Origin: Lineus longissimus
Lineage: Eukaryota; Nemertea; Pilidiophora; Heteronemertea; Lineidae
Length of the DNA stretch: 60,000 nucleotides
Assembly: GCF_910592395.1 (NCBI RefSeq)
Contig: NC_088318.1
Coordinates: forward strand, 12,960,349-13,020,348
Reading direction: 5' to 3'
The position numbers and the translations under genes are program-made. Below the pieces are notes generated by a model. That model was given only the letters and a program-made list of their open reading frames with translations, was not told the origin of the DNA and searched no databases. Below are positions 1-12,455 of the stretch, piece by piece (position 1 is the stretch's first letter; each line of letters starts with the position of its first letter).

Positions 1-431
1 TCAACACAAATCAGCTCAACATGCTACATCATCTGAGCACACATTTTATTATTGGATTGTATATCTTTCAATTGATTTTGAAAGCTTAACAATGGAACTA
101 GGTTAAACCACCCTAGGGCTAATTAGAAAATCTGAAATATACAATAAATATTGGTTCACACTTTATCATATTCATATTTTGTATCTACGGATACATGTTA
201 TACAATTACAAATAGGGAAATTTATCAAGAATTATAAGGACAATGTATCATTGCTCCAAGGTTAACTACTGTCTCACCCCATGCAGGCACAATATCGGGG
301 CAACGCTTTTATCTAACACTTTATACCCATTTACGTTTGGATCTGAATTTGGCCATGAGATTTAATCTACAGATTGAAAGTTTAATATCTCCCCCGATTT
401 TTTACCTTGGGTCTGCGATCCATAAGCTTAC
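1..431 (-). other. LPCAT intron 4 (partial)
   Basis: Noncoding sequence downstream of exon 4. I looked for the next family exon (GAF.PGVPVQPV type) and did not find it, so it must lie left of the window. Nothing else is recognisable. Confidence 0.6.
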
Positions 432-605
432 CTGGTTTAAATGTGATCAGTGCTGATCGATTTGTGCAAGTGCCTTCGGGAAATATGACAATCTGGGGCC
501 ACTTCCCACCAGATTGTGCTCGTTCCTTAATCTCTTTTATGGTATTCGTGCGCGAGTTGGCATCTTCCCGTCGTACAAACACGGGCTGAGTGTATTTGAT
601 CAGCT
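432..605 (-). CDS. LPCAT: LPCAT exon 4 (motif III)
   Basis: 174 bp; acceptor AG at 606-607, donor GTAAGC at 430-431, phase 1 in and 1 out. It encodes LIKYTQPVFVRREDANSRT, then a linker, then WPQIVIFPEGTCTNRS and ITFKP. FPEGTCTNR is the acyl-acceptor-binding motif III of the AGPAT/LPCAT family and matches the human LPCAT1/2 segment nearly residue for residue. It is the constant partner for all three alternative exon 3 copies. Confidence 0.9.
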
Positions 606-2832
606 CTGAAAAGATACACAGATTATGAAATATGTATTAACATGTTGCTACGCTTTGGGGTGGATTAGGCTGCTAGTCTTCATCAAAAAATTTAATGCAC
701 AAAAGTACAGGTGAAATTCTTTTACAGGAATCTGTAATATGCCACCACGCCAAGTAAGCTTCACAACACCATGAACAATTTTAGCCTCGAAAACACAAAC
801 AAGTCACTATTTTTTATTAGATTTTCTAAAACCGATTCTCTAAAATAATGTAAGCTACTTATTATTCATGTCTAGAATAGCTGACTGTCTACTTGCAGAC
901 TACACCACAAACACATACCCAATCAAAAGAAATGTCCTCTGGATGCCACACATGTCAAAATCATCCGATTTTCCGATAGATACTGTGATTGTCGAATGAA
1001 AATGTCATCGCCCCATCCTGTGGCATCCAGACAGCAACAATGAATTCTCTTTTAGTTTACACAATGATGTCCATGACTGACATTGTTCTCACCGACCTGG
1101 ATGGCCTGGTGACATCTGTCCTAGGTGTGGCACAGCTGTTTGCCCTCACAGATAGTCACACCATGATAACATTCTGGCACTACATGAATTGATTTTATTA
1201 CATTTCTGTGAATGTGTCAGTGACTGCAAACATCATCATTTTCAATGCAAATATGGAGAGATTTGTACAGACTGCAACTGATGATTTATCATCAAAGGTC
1301 AGATCCAAATATGCTCACCAGCCTGCTTTGATAGTTCAAACATTGGTTTGATATAGTCTAATAAATGTATCTTCACTGGCAAAGTTCAATGTTCAAAGAT
1401 CAATGTTCTTCAAACTTTCGTCGGGACACTACAAAACTCCATCAGGAAATGACTTGATCAGTGTTGAACATCAATGTTGCCAACAATAGAATTTCCCTGC
1501 AGAATCCAGATGATGTCATCAACATCTATGATGAAGTCTTGTAGTTTACAGACGAAAATTTGAAGAACATGACTTTCAAATATGATAAAAATGCTGAAAA
1601 ATTAAACAGCTGTTTAAATTCAAGAGACAATACGATGTCAATTATAAACCATGCACACACAGGATGCTGAGAGTGAGAAATGCGAGTTAAAAATCTTGAC
1701 AGAAAGCTGTCTCCATAAAATCAAGAATTGATAAAGACAATCTTATCTATTCTTGATAGAATACACAGTACCGGTAAATCTGAAAAATTGGTTGCCAAAC
1801 ATTTAGGGTTTTCAGCTCATGCACAAGAGAAAGACTGCTAATTCTATTCTAAATAATCATGCAGAAACAACAACATGCAAGCTTACACATGGTTTCACAT
1901 TAGTTCATGCAAAATGAAGAAAACATGCAGGGCGGGACACACATTTCAGCTATTTCCAATGATGCAATTTGGACCATCTTGGACCGTCTTGACCACCAAG
2001 GTTTTTACAACCATATATGTATCAGTTTTTACCACCATATATGTATCAGTTTTTACCGTACACATTCAGACATACAAGAGCACAAAAACTGTGGATCACC
2101 ATTATAAAGTATCGTTACAGCTTGGTTTCCAGAATAGCGACCCACAAGCAGGCATCCTGTGGAATCGGAAGCAATCGCTCACCTCATGGTTGGTTTACCA
2201 TGACTCGGGAGAGGTGGGATATTCTTTGGAGCTGGTCGCAACTGATTCCACAGGGTGATAAAGATGCAATCAAAACTGTATAATATGGCCTACAAACAGC
2301 TGGTAGAATACCTGTGTACATTTTCCGATGGCATCCATTACCATCTGCTAATCTGCACTGGCTCTCCGTAACTACCCAAGGTCAACCTTTCGACAACTAA
2401 CAATGATGACTACACCACCCAGAGGCAGTGGAGAAAAGAGAACAATGGAATCTGCATTATTCAGGTTTGTAGCCAGACATCTGGTTAATGTTCGCATGAC
2501 CAATACCATCATTTCAAACATGGACAGTGCTAGATTTATCCATACATTCAGTGATTCTACATGACAGCATTAGCACACAAGAGCGTCAATACAATATTGT
2601 AGTGTAAACATTACGAGTTGAAAAAGGTTTCGACTTTTGAATATTCAATCAGCTGAGTTGTGAATTCTCCTCATTTCTCCTTTTTTTCTTTAGTGACCGT
2701 TCACCAAATAAGCTTCTGAATTGAAGAGAATCCTAACTGATGTGTTACCCATTGTAAGCCAGTTACTTTGTTAAATGCCTGCCTTCATCATTCTGTAAAA
2801 TTAATCTTTTTCTTCCAGTTACTGCTACCTAC
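606..2832 (-). other. LPCAT intron between exon 3c and exon 4
   Basis: 2.2 kb of AT-rich intron. It contains a 24-bp tandem repeat at 2002-2057 (listed separately). No fourth copy of the motif I exon is visible. Confidence 0.6.
2002..2057. repeat. 24-bp tandem repeat, 2.3 copies
   Basis: The unit TTTTTACCACCATATATGTA plus TCAG occurs at 2002-2025 (one base different) and 2026-2049, followed by a partial unit TTTTTACC. Confidence 0.85.
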
Positions 2833-3056
2833 TTCCTAGGATGAGCACTTCAGCAACTGCTATCTTGGATACCCCACTTGATAGCTCTCCCTGGCCACAT
2901 GCAGGAGCGATCCCATCAAAATAGGTTGAATGGGGAGCGTAGATGGCAATCGGGGCTTCGGCTGCTGACGCCCGCTTGCCGATGACTTTAACGTATTGGA
3001 ATCCGAAGAGGAAACCGATGGTCCGCAGGCAGGACTTAAGGGGCCATGCGAAGAGC
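2833..3056 (-). CDS. LPCAT: LPCAT exon 3, alternative copy c (motif I)
   Basis: 224 bp; acceptor AG at 3057-3058, donor GTAGGT at 2831-2832, phase 2 in and 1 out. It encodes FGFQYVKVIGKRASAAEAPI then YAPHSTYFDGIAP and ends EVLILG. The HX4D motif reads HSTYFD, closest of the three to the HSTFFD of human LPCAT1/2. The open frame runs on past the donor for only three codons before a stop, so splicing to exon 4 is required. Confidence 0.85.
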
Positions 3057-5343
3057 CTAAAATCAAAAGTTATTGACATGATGGAAGTTTGAATTATTGT
3101 ATTGTGCGTATAAGCCAGAATCAGAGGTACTGCTGCCATGAACTAATGAGGTGTGATGTCATGATGATAGGAATTACATAGCAACTAATGTGATAACTGA
3201 CGGACGTAATTGTGGATTACATGTCGGTTGCTATACATTCAGCTATGTAATTGCCACAGGTCTGTCAGATGATGACATATGACTGATATTGAGGGAGTAT
3301 ATTAACAAGGAGGGGTGTGCACCTTACACAACGCACCAGTCAGATCTGAGCTTAGGAAATCCCCATTTCCCAACAACTTTTTCCTATATCCTGTACCCTG
3401 ATTTTGGGATGCTGGCATCCCCAAAAAGACCATGGGATTTCCCCCTCCAATATGAAGAACTCAACCGGTTACACCTTACCCGGGTATGCATCAAAAAGTA
3501 CTTCCAGCCACAAGGACATGGTCATCTTATTTTTTGCCACACAATGAAATATCTTTGTCCTAGTCCTGCCAGTTGACAGAATGGTGTTGCACTTGCAGCC
3601 CTAATTTTGTTAGTACCATGATGCCCTAGCTACCTGACTCATCTTGTAACCTTCAGGAAATCAAGAGAAATAAGGTCACCGTATTAGAAGAGAATCGTTT
3701 CCATTACAGTAATAACATTCCACTTAACCAATTTATTTGTATCAGATTGTATTAGGAGATACATAGGAAATCGAAAGAAATAGTGCTTGAACACTGTGAC
3801 GTATAATGAACAGATTGTCAGGGGGCCAGAGTCAAGTTATTTCAGACCATCCCTCATGGTGTGAAGTTTTTGACTAACCGGAATGGCCAAGGAAAAGGGT
3901 CTAATGCCATGGGGTGATGGATCCTTTTTTGGAAGATATCATTCAACATAGAAGTCTTCTTGAAGAGATTTTCTCCAGTATAAGAGCGGAGATGAAGCGA
4001 GAGAAATCCTTGGTTAGTATTAGTAAACACAAAATCATATGAAATGGCTGGGAATATGTACATGATATCCAAGTCATATGACATCATAGACACATGAATG
4101 ATAAGGTTAAAATGCTTATGAGAATGAGTCAATCAGAACTGCGGAGACTAAGACGTTTCTATACTACTAACTGCAAATCTAATGTTTCTGTTAGTCAGCT
4201 ATTAAGGAAAGTGCTACTAGATTGTACTACAAAACAAGGGTCAGGCTTTCATGCCCTCCTTGACAAATCACCTTTCCCACTGCAACTGTCATTTCTCTGA
4301 CGTCCTTCCCACATAAACCTTGATATAAGCTAATTGGGATGTTATATAAAACTGATGGTGTTGTAATCACGCAATGTTGTTTGAAATAAGATGCCAGTAG
4401 TGTAATGGTCATCAAGCAGCTAAAAGAAATGAAAGGCGATACACTATTCAAAGGAAAAGTGAGATTTCTATGCCCCCCTCAAGGTTTGACCAATAGGCGC
4501 ATCACCATTTTGGTAAGAACTTGAAATCCTCAAGCAATTGGAACTCACCCTCCTTTAAAATGAAGTGAATTACAATTTCGAGGGTGGGAGTCAAAATGGT
4601 GGTGACTTTAGTCAACCCTTAATTGAGTGTCATCGACATGTAGGTCAAGTGGTCTGCATAGGGAAATCTCAAGTGCCTTCCACCTGGTGTTTAGTACCTC
4701 GCAAAGGTTGGGTCCCCAGCAGCAGTTAATTATGCTCAAGTACTTTCCTCACACACCTTATCAGATAGATAACTGGAATGATGTTATATTAAACTGATGG
4801 TACTGTTCTCACACAAGGTTGTGTGGCTCATTTGCAGGGGTCGTCGCAGGTGCCGGCAACAAAATTTGAAGGTAGCTGTATGCTGCAACACATTATCAAG
4901 CAGGATTGATTTCATGGCAGTCTCTTCAATAAATAATAAAAGACTTTGTTTACAATTGCGACAACCTGCCAGAACTCTAACCTTGTACAGCTGATTGGTG
5001 TCGGTTGTCAAATTACACAATGAATGCTAATTAGTAATTAACTATTCGGACGTTCCATCATGGACGTGTCATGGAGACATGCGATATCGCTCGTTTGCAG
5101 AGGACGGCTGCTGATATGCGGGAGACCCTGAGATGAGTCCAGTGATAAACAATACTCTGGGATGAAATTCTCTCTTTGCAAGGCTCTCAACTGGTGGAAC
5201 CCAGAGTGTTTGTGCACAATCCCTGCAAAGGTGATTTGTCAAGCATGGCAGAAAGTGAGATAACCCCAACACCAGACAGGGAAATAATATCAGAGGTTTC
5301 ACACTCCCGCTCGAAAGAGAGTCAGTATTTCTGAAGTACCTAC
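3057..5343 (-). other. LPCAT intron between exons 3b and 3c
   Basis: About 2.3 kb. No coding exon recognised on either strand. The open frames of 70-95 codons here lack family features. Confidence 0.55.
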
Positions 5344-5570
5344 GCTTCAAGATAGGCATTTTTCTAGCAGCAGCCATGGTTATTGGGCTGACGATATAGT
5401 TCTCATTTATGAAAGCGAGGACGTTCATTCCATCAAAACAAGAGGAATGGGGTGCGATACATAAGATGGGGGCCTCCTCTGGGGTTGCCTGACGACCCTT
5501 CCTCCGAACTCGAAATCCACACACTAATTGTTGTAAATAGAGACTGAAATGCAGGACACTGCCAACGCTC
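5344..5570 (-). CDS. LPCAT: LPCAT exon 3, alternative copy b (motif I)
   Basis: 227 bp; acceptor AG at 5571-5572 after a long T-rich tract (TTTTGCTTTTTAG), donor GTAGGT at 5342-5343, phase 2 in and 1 out, the same as copies a and c. It encodes GFRVRRKGRQATPEEAPIL then CIAPHSSCFDGMN and ends RKMPILK. HX4D is intact (HSSCFD). Residues after the motif (VLAFINENYIVSPITMAAA) differ from both other copies, and two extra codons account for the length. Joined to exon 4 the boundary residue becomes Gln instead of Lys. Confidence 0.85.
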
Positions 5571-6682
5571 CTAAAAAGCAAAAGAAGGAGGATTTTTAAA
5601 AAACAAAACACCAGGGCTGTTTGCATGCTCTGCTCAAGGTGCACACTCTGATTCGATCCGATCTATCCTGACTGTGGTTTCCTTTTCAGTGGACCCGTTT
5701 ACACGACGTTTATACGACTCACACTCATACAATCTCCGCAGGGATGCATAAAATGTGAATAGGAGTGTCTCAGCGACTCAGGTGATTTTCCTTTGTAACA
5801 AAAAGTGCTTAATGGCGCACAGTAGTCTACAAAAGAACCGATTATGGGCCTTTTTGCGTTAAGTCTAAAATGGTCCAGATGCATCTGGACTAGACCCGTT
5901 AGAACAAGCTCGATAGTGAACATGAGTACCAATAATTCTCAGCATACACATGGGAAATTCAGACCGCATTCAGTTTCGATCGGATCTCATCAAGTCTTTT
6001 TGTCGTCATGTAAACGGTCCTTATGCGTTGAAAAAGGACCCTAAGTGCACTTTGCTATCAACTCCCCTATAAAAAAAAAGGTTTTAAAATAAGCAAGCAG
6101 TGAGGTGATTAACAATACATGTAGCAGCATGGGCATAATGAGAGACCTCACAACCAAGAAGTGTGGGATTCCAGCATCTGCCCTTTGCTGCAAATTTAAA
6201 TAAGAAGCAATCAGCAGCCATATATCACATCAATAATTAATAAAGACAAATCTTTATCAATTTTTGATCATATAATATTACTTATGAACTTCGTGAATGA
6301 AGGGGAGAGAACATACCAAGATTTGCTTGATTTACATGTAGGACCTCCTCTACAATGAAAATTGTATGAGAGGATGGATCTCTCCCCAAGCTAAAGCTAA
6401 GCACCTTCAACTACAGACATGACAGACACAAACTGGAAAAATCATCTTTCGAAGACAACTGATATGATCGAGATGCAGGTTAGATGGGTTGCTATTGAAG
6501 TATCAGATGCTAACTATTGGCACTACAGGCTAGGTACTGCCATGCTAAAACTTACAGGTTGTTGTTGTTCTTGCCTTTTTTTCTCAAGAACATGACTGGA
6601 ACTAGGACAGCCCACAGGATCAAGAGGTTATTTCACTTAACTACAACCACCAGGGGAACAACTGAAAGACTATACAGATGAA

Positions 6683-6762
6683 ACTCCCTTAGCAAACACC
6701 TCTCTATTAAGGACAGCACATCAGTCATGAGGGTGTCCTTGATAGAGGGGTTCGACTGTAAG
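6683..6762 (-). repeat. Dispersed repeat, CTCTATTAAGGACA family (copy 1)
   Basis: On the minus strand this reads ACAGTCGAACCCCTCTATC then AAGGACACCCTC and later TGTCCTTAATAGAGAGGTG. It matches copies at 11002-11071 and 56308-56540. The two internal arms are roughly inverted copies of each other. Confidence 0.65.
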
Positions 6763-8079
6763 GAATAAAAGGCGTGCACCAGGCATTTTGCATGGCCGAA
6801 GTGACTTTTCCCAGCTGATTCAGTCACAGCATGAGAAACGCTTTCACTGGCATGATCGCATGAGACATGAATTTTACTCTTTACCTAGGCGTGAGAATCT
6901 GACTTTTTACGATTCTAGACGCTTTTAATCACATCAGATATGCATGCATGCTAATGTAACCATGCCAGGGCGTATAAATTGTCGATTGTACCTGGTAAAC
7001 AGTTCCACGTTTTTAATCAGACAATCGCAACCAAGTAAACAAAAGATAAATTTTTAATTCTAGATGATGTATAGTCTATAGTGTAATCTACTATGGTAGG
7101 CTAATATCAAAACAGGTTTTCGACATGAAACCTTCCTTCAAGTCTCACATAGAGATGAGGCAAGTCAGACAAATCCTAGTTTTCTTCAAACCCGCCTGTC
7201 AAAAGTACCCATGCCCACAAATGGGACTGAAACTGTCATTTGGCTTGCATGTGTCATCGCAGGTGCCCCAGACAATAATTTGTCATCGCTGTGATCTGTG
7301 ATAAACGTCAACCCCTCAGACGTTGTTCAACGGTTTGTATCAGACATACCGGCATTCCAACTCATTTTTTGTGCAAACGCAAACGCCAACTTTGGTGTTT
7401 GATTGATTCTTAGTCATATTTTCACAGTTTTATGGACTTGCACTTGCATTTTTAGGGTTTCTGAGTCATCTGACACAATAATGAAACTTTACAGTATGAT
7501 CACCACCTCTCAATCACCAGATGGACGATTCTCATGGATGGAGTAATAACACACAATTCCAGCTTTACAAGATAAAAAAACTTTTTCACTAACAGCCGGA
7601 CCATCTGCCACTTCCTGAAGTCTATCACAGATGAAACTAAATTAGATAAATCCCGTCACAATGTCAATTACAGGCATGTAATGTTTGGTAGTTTGGATCT
7701 AATTGTCTAAAAATGTGGGCTAATAACTTTGAACATGTAGCGATGTACTCACTAAATGCAGCTGGGCGGTTCAGACAATATAGGGGTTCAGAAAATTACA
7801 CAAATGATGGAATAACGATAATTCTATGAACTACAATTGTCTTGATATTAAGAGCTTATAAATGTGTCAGCCATACAAAAACGGGCCATAGTCTGGCCCT
7901 TTAGCCTATAGTTGGCCATCACCCAATAGAGTCATTAGGCAACAGTGTGAAAGGTCATATTTCGACATTGTACTTGCTTATATAGTATGCTTTGGTATTT
8001 CCTGACATGCCAGAGCCACCCAATGGCTCATTTATAAGGCTGGGCGAACCCTGACTATAGGATCAACTCCCCCCGACAA

Positions 8080-8220
8080 AATCCTTAGCCATTTCACCAC
8101 AGGTTCACCTCCCTGGCAAACTAGGCACCCAATCATAGTCCCAGCGGAGAGAAGCAATGTAGGGTAATAGGTGTCTTGCTCAAGGACACAGATATGAAAC
8201 AGCAGTGATCCGTCCATGGT
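8080..8220. repeat. SINE-like fragment
   Basis: Contains GGTGTCTTGCTCAAGGACAC at about 8170-8190, preceded by a block reading AGAGAAGCAATGTAGGG. This motif combination recurs in short retroposons of many aquatic animals (from general knowledge). A related TCCTTGAGCAAGACACCTG stretch lies near 18358-18376. Boundaries are approximate. Confidence 0.4.
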
Positions 8221-10293
8221 AGAGTATATTTGACCCATCGGCTTTAATGAAAACATCATTAAAAACACGGAAGCAAGATTCCTGCTGGTGCAAGCACAAA
8301 TTGTCCCCATCGTCATATGATCACACAGACCTAAATGATGTCGTCATGTAGGCTATGTGTTGACAAATCACACCAATCATCATGTGGCCAAATTTTTCCT
8401 GTTGCATACATGCAGGTCAATATTGGCAAATATGATGATCGAGGTTTATAAAGGCATACCTAAATGCATAGTTTATTAGGCAATCAAAAACCATGTAACT
8501 GTCAGTCTGTAACAGAATCTGCCAAATGAAAAGCAAGAACGTCCCCCATATAACTTAATTTTTTTAGGGGGTTATTGGTTTAGCCTAAACACATTTGCCA
8601 GCACTCAAACATGAAATTGTGTGCGGCTACAAAATGCAAGTCGAAATGTTGCACCAGTCATCACATACTGTCCAGTACTGGGTCTCATTAAGGAGCTGCG
8701 GAATTGTAGTCGCTTAGGTCTCTGACTGGCGACATGAGTACCTTGACTTCAACTTGCAAACAGATGGTACTGGTGATTTCAGGCATGTTTTCAAAACAAT
8801 GATCCCAAAATATCATGATTGCCTTCCACAATGGAGAAGCAATTGATTGGTATGAACATGACACTCTTCAAGCATAACATTCGCCTGGTGCGTTGTCATG
8901 GACGCTAATATTCAAACGGCCCCAACACAGATCTTCACAAAATGCATGTACTCTTGTTGAGCAAAGATTTTATCGATTGGAATTTGTTTGAACGCGTTTT
9001 GTTCATTCTGTATCAAGCACAGGTAAACCTCCATGATGAACAATCCAGGGGTAAATATTGAGCTAATAAAATACAATACAGATAAAGAACTAAATACTAA
9101 CAATGCTGACAATTCATTCCTGGCATGGCAGCAGAGCTTACCTTCCAGTAGACCAAGATACAGTTTCCCTTTTGTTTTCAAGTCAGAAAACTTAATCAAC
9201 TTTTTTAAAGGGGTACGATTTCGTATTTCTTGATCCTGTTGGTGGCTCAATTGTACACAATGCCGTAGTGCAGATCATCATGCATGCAAATTTCAATTTC
9301 TTATGATACAAGTTACGACATGGGCTGACTGGATTCCAGAGGCAGAGTCCATCTGTCGTTCCAAAATCACAGTCTTCCTATCGACTCTACCACAAGAGAC
9401 TGGAGTGAAATTTACTGCAAACCCTCTGAAAACTCAAAACGACAGCGGCCCATGATCAAATACTGCAGAAAGTATCAGCAACTATCAGTACATGGTGATA
9501 TTTTATCTGACTCAGTGCAGATGTACCAATAATTCTCATTCGGGATGTCAGAACACGATACAAGATTATGGTCAAGATAATGCAATTTTTGCACTAAGCT
9601 GATAATATGAACACATTATCATACAAGATTTAGAGACAACTGAGGCAATATTTTGAATAAACATGCTGCACGTGATTGTTGCAAATACACAACTCTCGAT
9701 CGGAATATGTATTCGTACACACACTACTTGTATCTTAAAAAGACATATTTATATTTCTGTCAAGTGATAAATTAAAGTTCAAAATAATACATTGAAGGAA
9801 TGGGATGCATGCTTTTAGGGTGAAGTGTATTGAAAATGAAACAAAAACATTTGAAATAATTGACGTCGAAAAAGTTCACTTTGCAGACAATTTACTAGCC
9901 ACATCAAAGCGTGAAGGAGGCATTCTCTCACATGGGTTGTGTTTCAAAAACATTTCTTCATTTTGATTTTATGCTGGGTATGCATGGTTTGGTAAACAAA
10001 TCATATTGGTCACACCTCTGCAGTTTATAACAAATTGACTTGTTTCAACTGCGATGAACCACACTGATGAAGCCGCAACGCCTTAAAAAATCCTAACTTG
10101 CTAAAACACCACCCATGTTTGGGAAAGCAAAATCGCAAGAAGCAAAAATAAGCCATGACTACGAACGATTAACGACCATGCACCTACATGCACATTGAAA
10201 ACCAAAAATCTGGAAGCTATTGAGACCGAAAGACCACAATCAAAGATACGAAGCACAAGTCAAAAGTTGCATAATGATAAAACATCTTCATAC

Positions 10294-10514
10294 TTCCGAA
10301 TATTGGTACATTTGCAGCCTCTGCCTTTGCGACGACAGCGCTCCACAGCATGCACCCTGAAGGGACCATACCGTCCATGAACGACGAGTGCGGTGCTATG
10401 GCGATGATTGGTGCCTTCATGGCGGAGGCACGCTCGCCAATCACACGTATCCAGTGAAATCCGCCGGCGAAGAACATACTTCGCCAGAGTAGTTCCACGA
10501 TTATCCTAACACGA
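10294..10514 (-). CDS. LPCAT: LPCAT exon 3, alternative copy a (motif I)
   Basis: 221 bp; acceptor AG at 10515-10516 after a pyrimidine-rich tract, donor GTATGA at 10292-10293, phase 2 in and 1 out. It encodes SMFFAGGFHWIRVIGERAS then APIIAIAPHSSFMDG and ends VPIFG. The HX4D catalytic motif (HSSFMD, about residues 144-149) is intact. Joined to exon 4 the junction reads IFGK-LIKYTQP, as in family members. It is the copy nearest exon 2. Confidence 0.85.
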
Positions 10515-12312
10515 CTGTGAAGAGAGACATGTGAGAGGGTTAGAAGCAAAGCTAACTACAGGTAAGGTTGTCAAAAAGCTGGAGATTAAAAGTTTTTGAT
10601 GGGTTACATGGGTTTGAATAATTGGTCAAACTGGTTCCATTTTTCAGTTCAGTTCACATACCCACTGTTTTGTTTTCGGTCTTCTGGACGCTGATTCACT
10701 CTCCATACATTGAAAATATGAACATGACGAAGGAGAGTTTCTTTCCATGGCATGGGGAGTGACAACAGCTCTCCAAAGGATGGTAGGTGACAGGGGGTGG
10801 ATTGTCAATTCAAATTTTAGGGGCACTATGATTTTTTTGCTTTGGTTTTCGGGCAAGGCCTGAACAATGAATGAAAATGAAATCAGTTGATTATGTCCCA
10901 TCACCAGGAAAGAGAGGGTGTTACATTTTTCCAAGAGGCAGACCTCTCAGAAATTTTGAAAAATATTTTTGATTCACAATTATATTCATTAGAATAGCAG
11001 TACAGTAGAACCTCCCTTCGTGGACAACCCTGGCCTGTTAGTGTTGGCAGGACACCTTTTTCTTTATTAGGTACACCAATTTTCAAAATTCACTCACTAT
11101 CTATTCAAGTCGAACCCAGTAAAATGACAAGAAGTCGATGCTTTGATATATGCGTCTTTTACTCCCAACGACATCCTTTCCAGAAGGCCTACTGTACTTA
11201 ATCAATATGTCATTGTGAAAGTCTATGACCAACATGACCAAGTGCCCTATCTTGACAAAAAAGAATGTTTACTTCGTTCCTGAAATACTGCCAAAATATC
11301 AGAAACCTTTCACTTATACAATACATTCATGAGCTAATTTGAGGCCTTCAAATTGGATCACTGATTTCAGACATGCAAAGCCTGGGATCCCAGGGTTCTG
11401 GAAAAGATTTAACTTTTGCACAGCTCAGATATAGGCATACATGTCCAACAGTCATCTCATAATGCTTATATACACTTATGACCATTTACCAAGGAGGAAG
11501 TACTTAAATTCCATCAGCATTGCATGGAGGAAAAATAATCATCATGTAGTTGGCCATGACTGCTATAAAATACATGTACATGAGGAGTATCATGGGAGCA
11601 GATGCGATTACAGCAATTTTTGTCAGTTTTCTTTTTTCTCTGATGCCCCTGAAATTTAAGATTGAAACTTCTTCCCATGACAAGCCAAATACATCAGAAT
11701 TTCCAACCACAAAGAACGATCACTGACAACCATTAAGCCATGGCCTGTTCATCACGATCATCAGGTTGTCTCTCATGGGACCTCACAGTTCCTTGTTCTC
11801 TGTGCATACAATGTAGTCATGATGATGGACAACTTGGTCATATTGGACAACAGCAATGAGTCATGGGAATATGATTTTGATGAATAACAAGAATGTCATA
11901 TAATTTATGGATTTCAAAATAGAATTATCAAAACAAAATGATATACAATGGTGATAAAGACTTAAAACATACATAACAGAATTCTGAGTTCTGGTCTGAA
12001 AGGATTCCGAGGGCCTTTTTAAAATTTCAATAGCAGATTTTTGGTAATTATACAAAAATATTGCAACATGTATACTATTACTACATGTATTTTGTTCCAC
12101 ATTTCTAGATGAATTTCGACTTTGCATGTTACTGTATTCAATGACATTTTTATTACCAGGTCCACAGGGACATCAGAGTTGTTTGCAAGTCTGGCCAGTT
12201 TTTCTATCAGCCTGGTAGCAGTACTCGTACGAAACAACAAATCATGTAACCCCTTTAATCAGTTCTCAAACTAAATCGCTCAAACCGTCACCAGTCTACT
12301 AGTCATAGTTAC
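10515..12312 (-). other. LPCAT intron between exons 2 and 3a
   Basis: 1.8 kb. It includes copy 2 of the CTATTAAGGACA-type repeat at 11002-11071. Nothing else recognised. Confidence 0.55.
11002..11071 (+). repeat. Dispersed repeat, CTATTAAGGACA family (copy 2, diverged)
   Basis: Reads ACAGTAGAACCTCCCTTCGT followed by GGACAACCCTGG and a GGCAGGACACC arm. The first 16 bases are identical to the start of the copy at 56308. Confidence 0.6.
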
Positions 12313-12455
12313 CTTCTCCACCCTGAAATTGGTTCATTTTTCTCCTCCTCCTTCCTGCCGGCCATTCCCAGGCACGCCAGCGGCCATGCCAACAGGAGGA
12401 TAATCACAATGGCTAAACATCGGATTGGGAAGATAGTGATAGTCATCAGCGCGAT
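12313..12455 (-). CDS. LPCAT: LPCAT exon 2 (membrane segment)
   Basis: A 143-bp exon between an acceptor (AG at 12456-12457) and a GTAACT donor (12311-12312), entering in phase 0 and leaving in phase 2. It encodes TITIFPIRCLAIVIILLL followed by AWPLACLGMAG and the charged stretch GRKEEEKNEP. The PIR...LLLAWPLA pattern is the hydrophobic membrane loop that precedes the catalytic domain in human LPCAT1/2. Confidence 0.85.

Larger units (their letters stand above)
5571..10293 (-). other. LPCAT intron between exons 3a and 3b
   Basis: About 4.7 kb with no recognised exon. It holds a copy of a dispersed repeat (6683-6762) and a SINE-like fragment (about 8080-8220). Confidence 0.55.

Noticed and set aside
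8032-8316. 94-codon minus-strand frame
   Set aside because: Lies across a SINE-like fragment; composition and lack of domains suggest chance.
11861-12240. Minus-strand frames of 73-88 codons near LPCAT exon 2
   Set aside because: Intronic, no conserved motif, and not needed for the continuous family match between exons 2 and 3.
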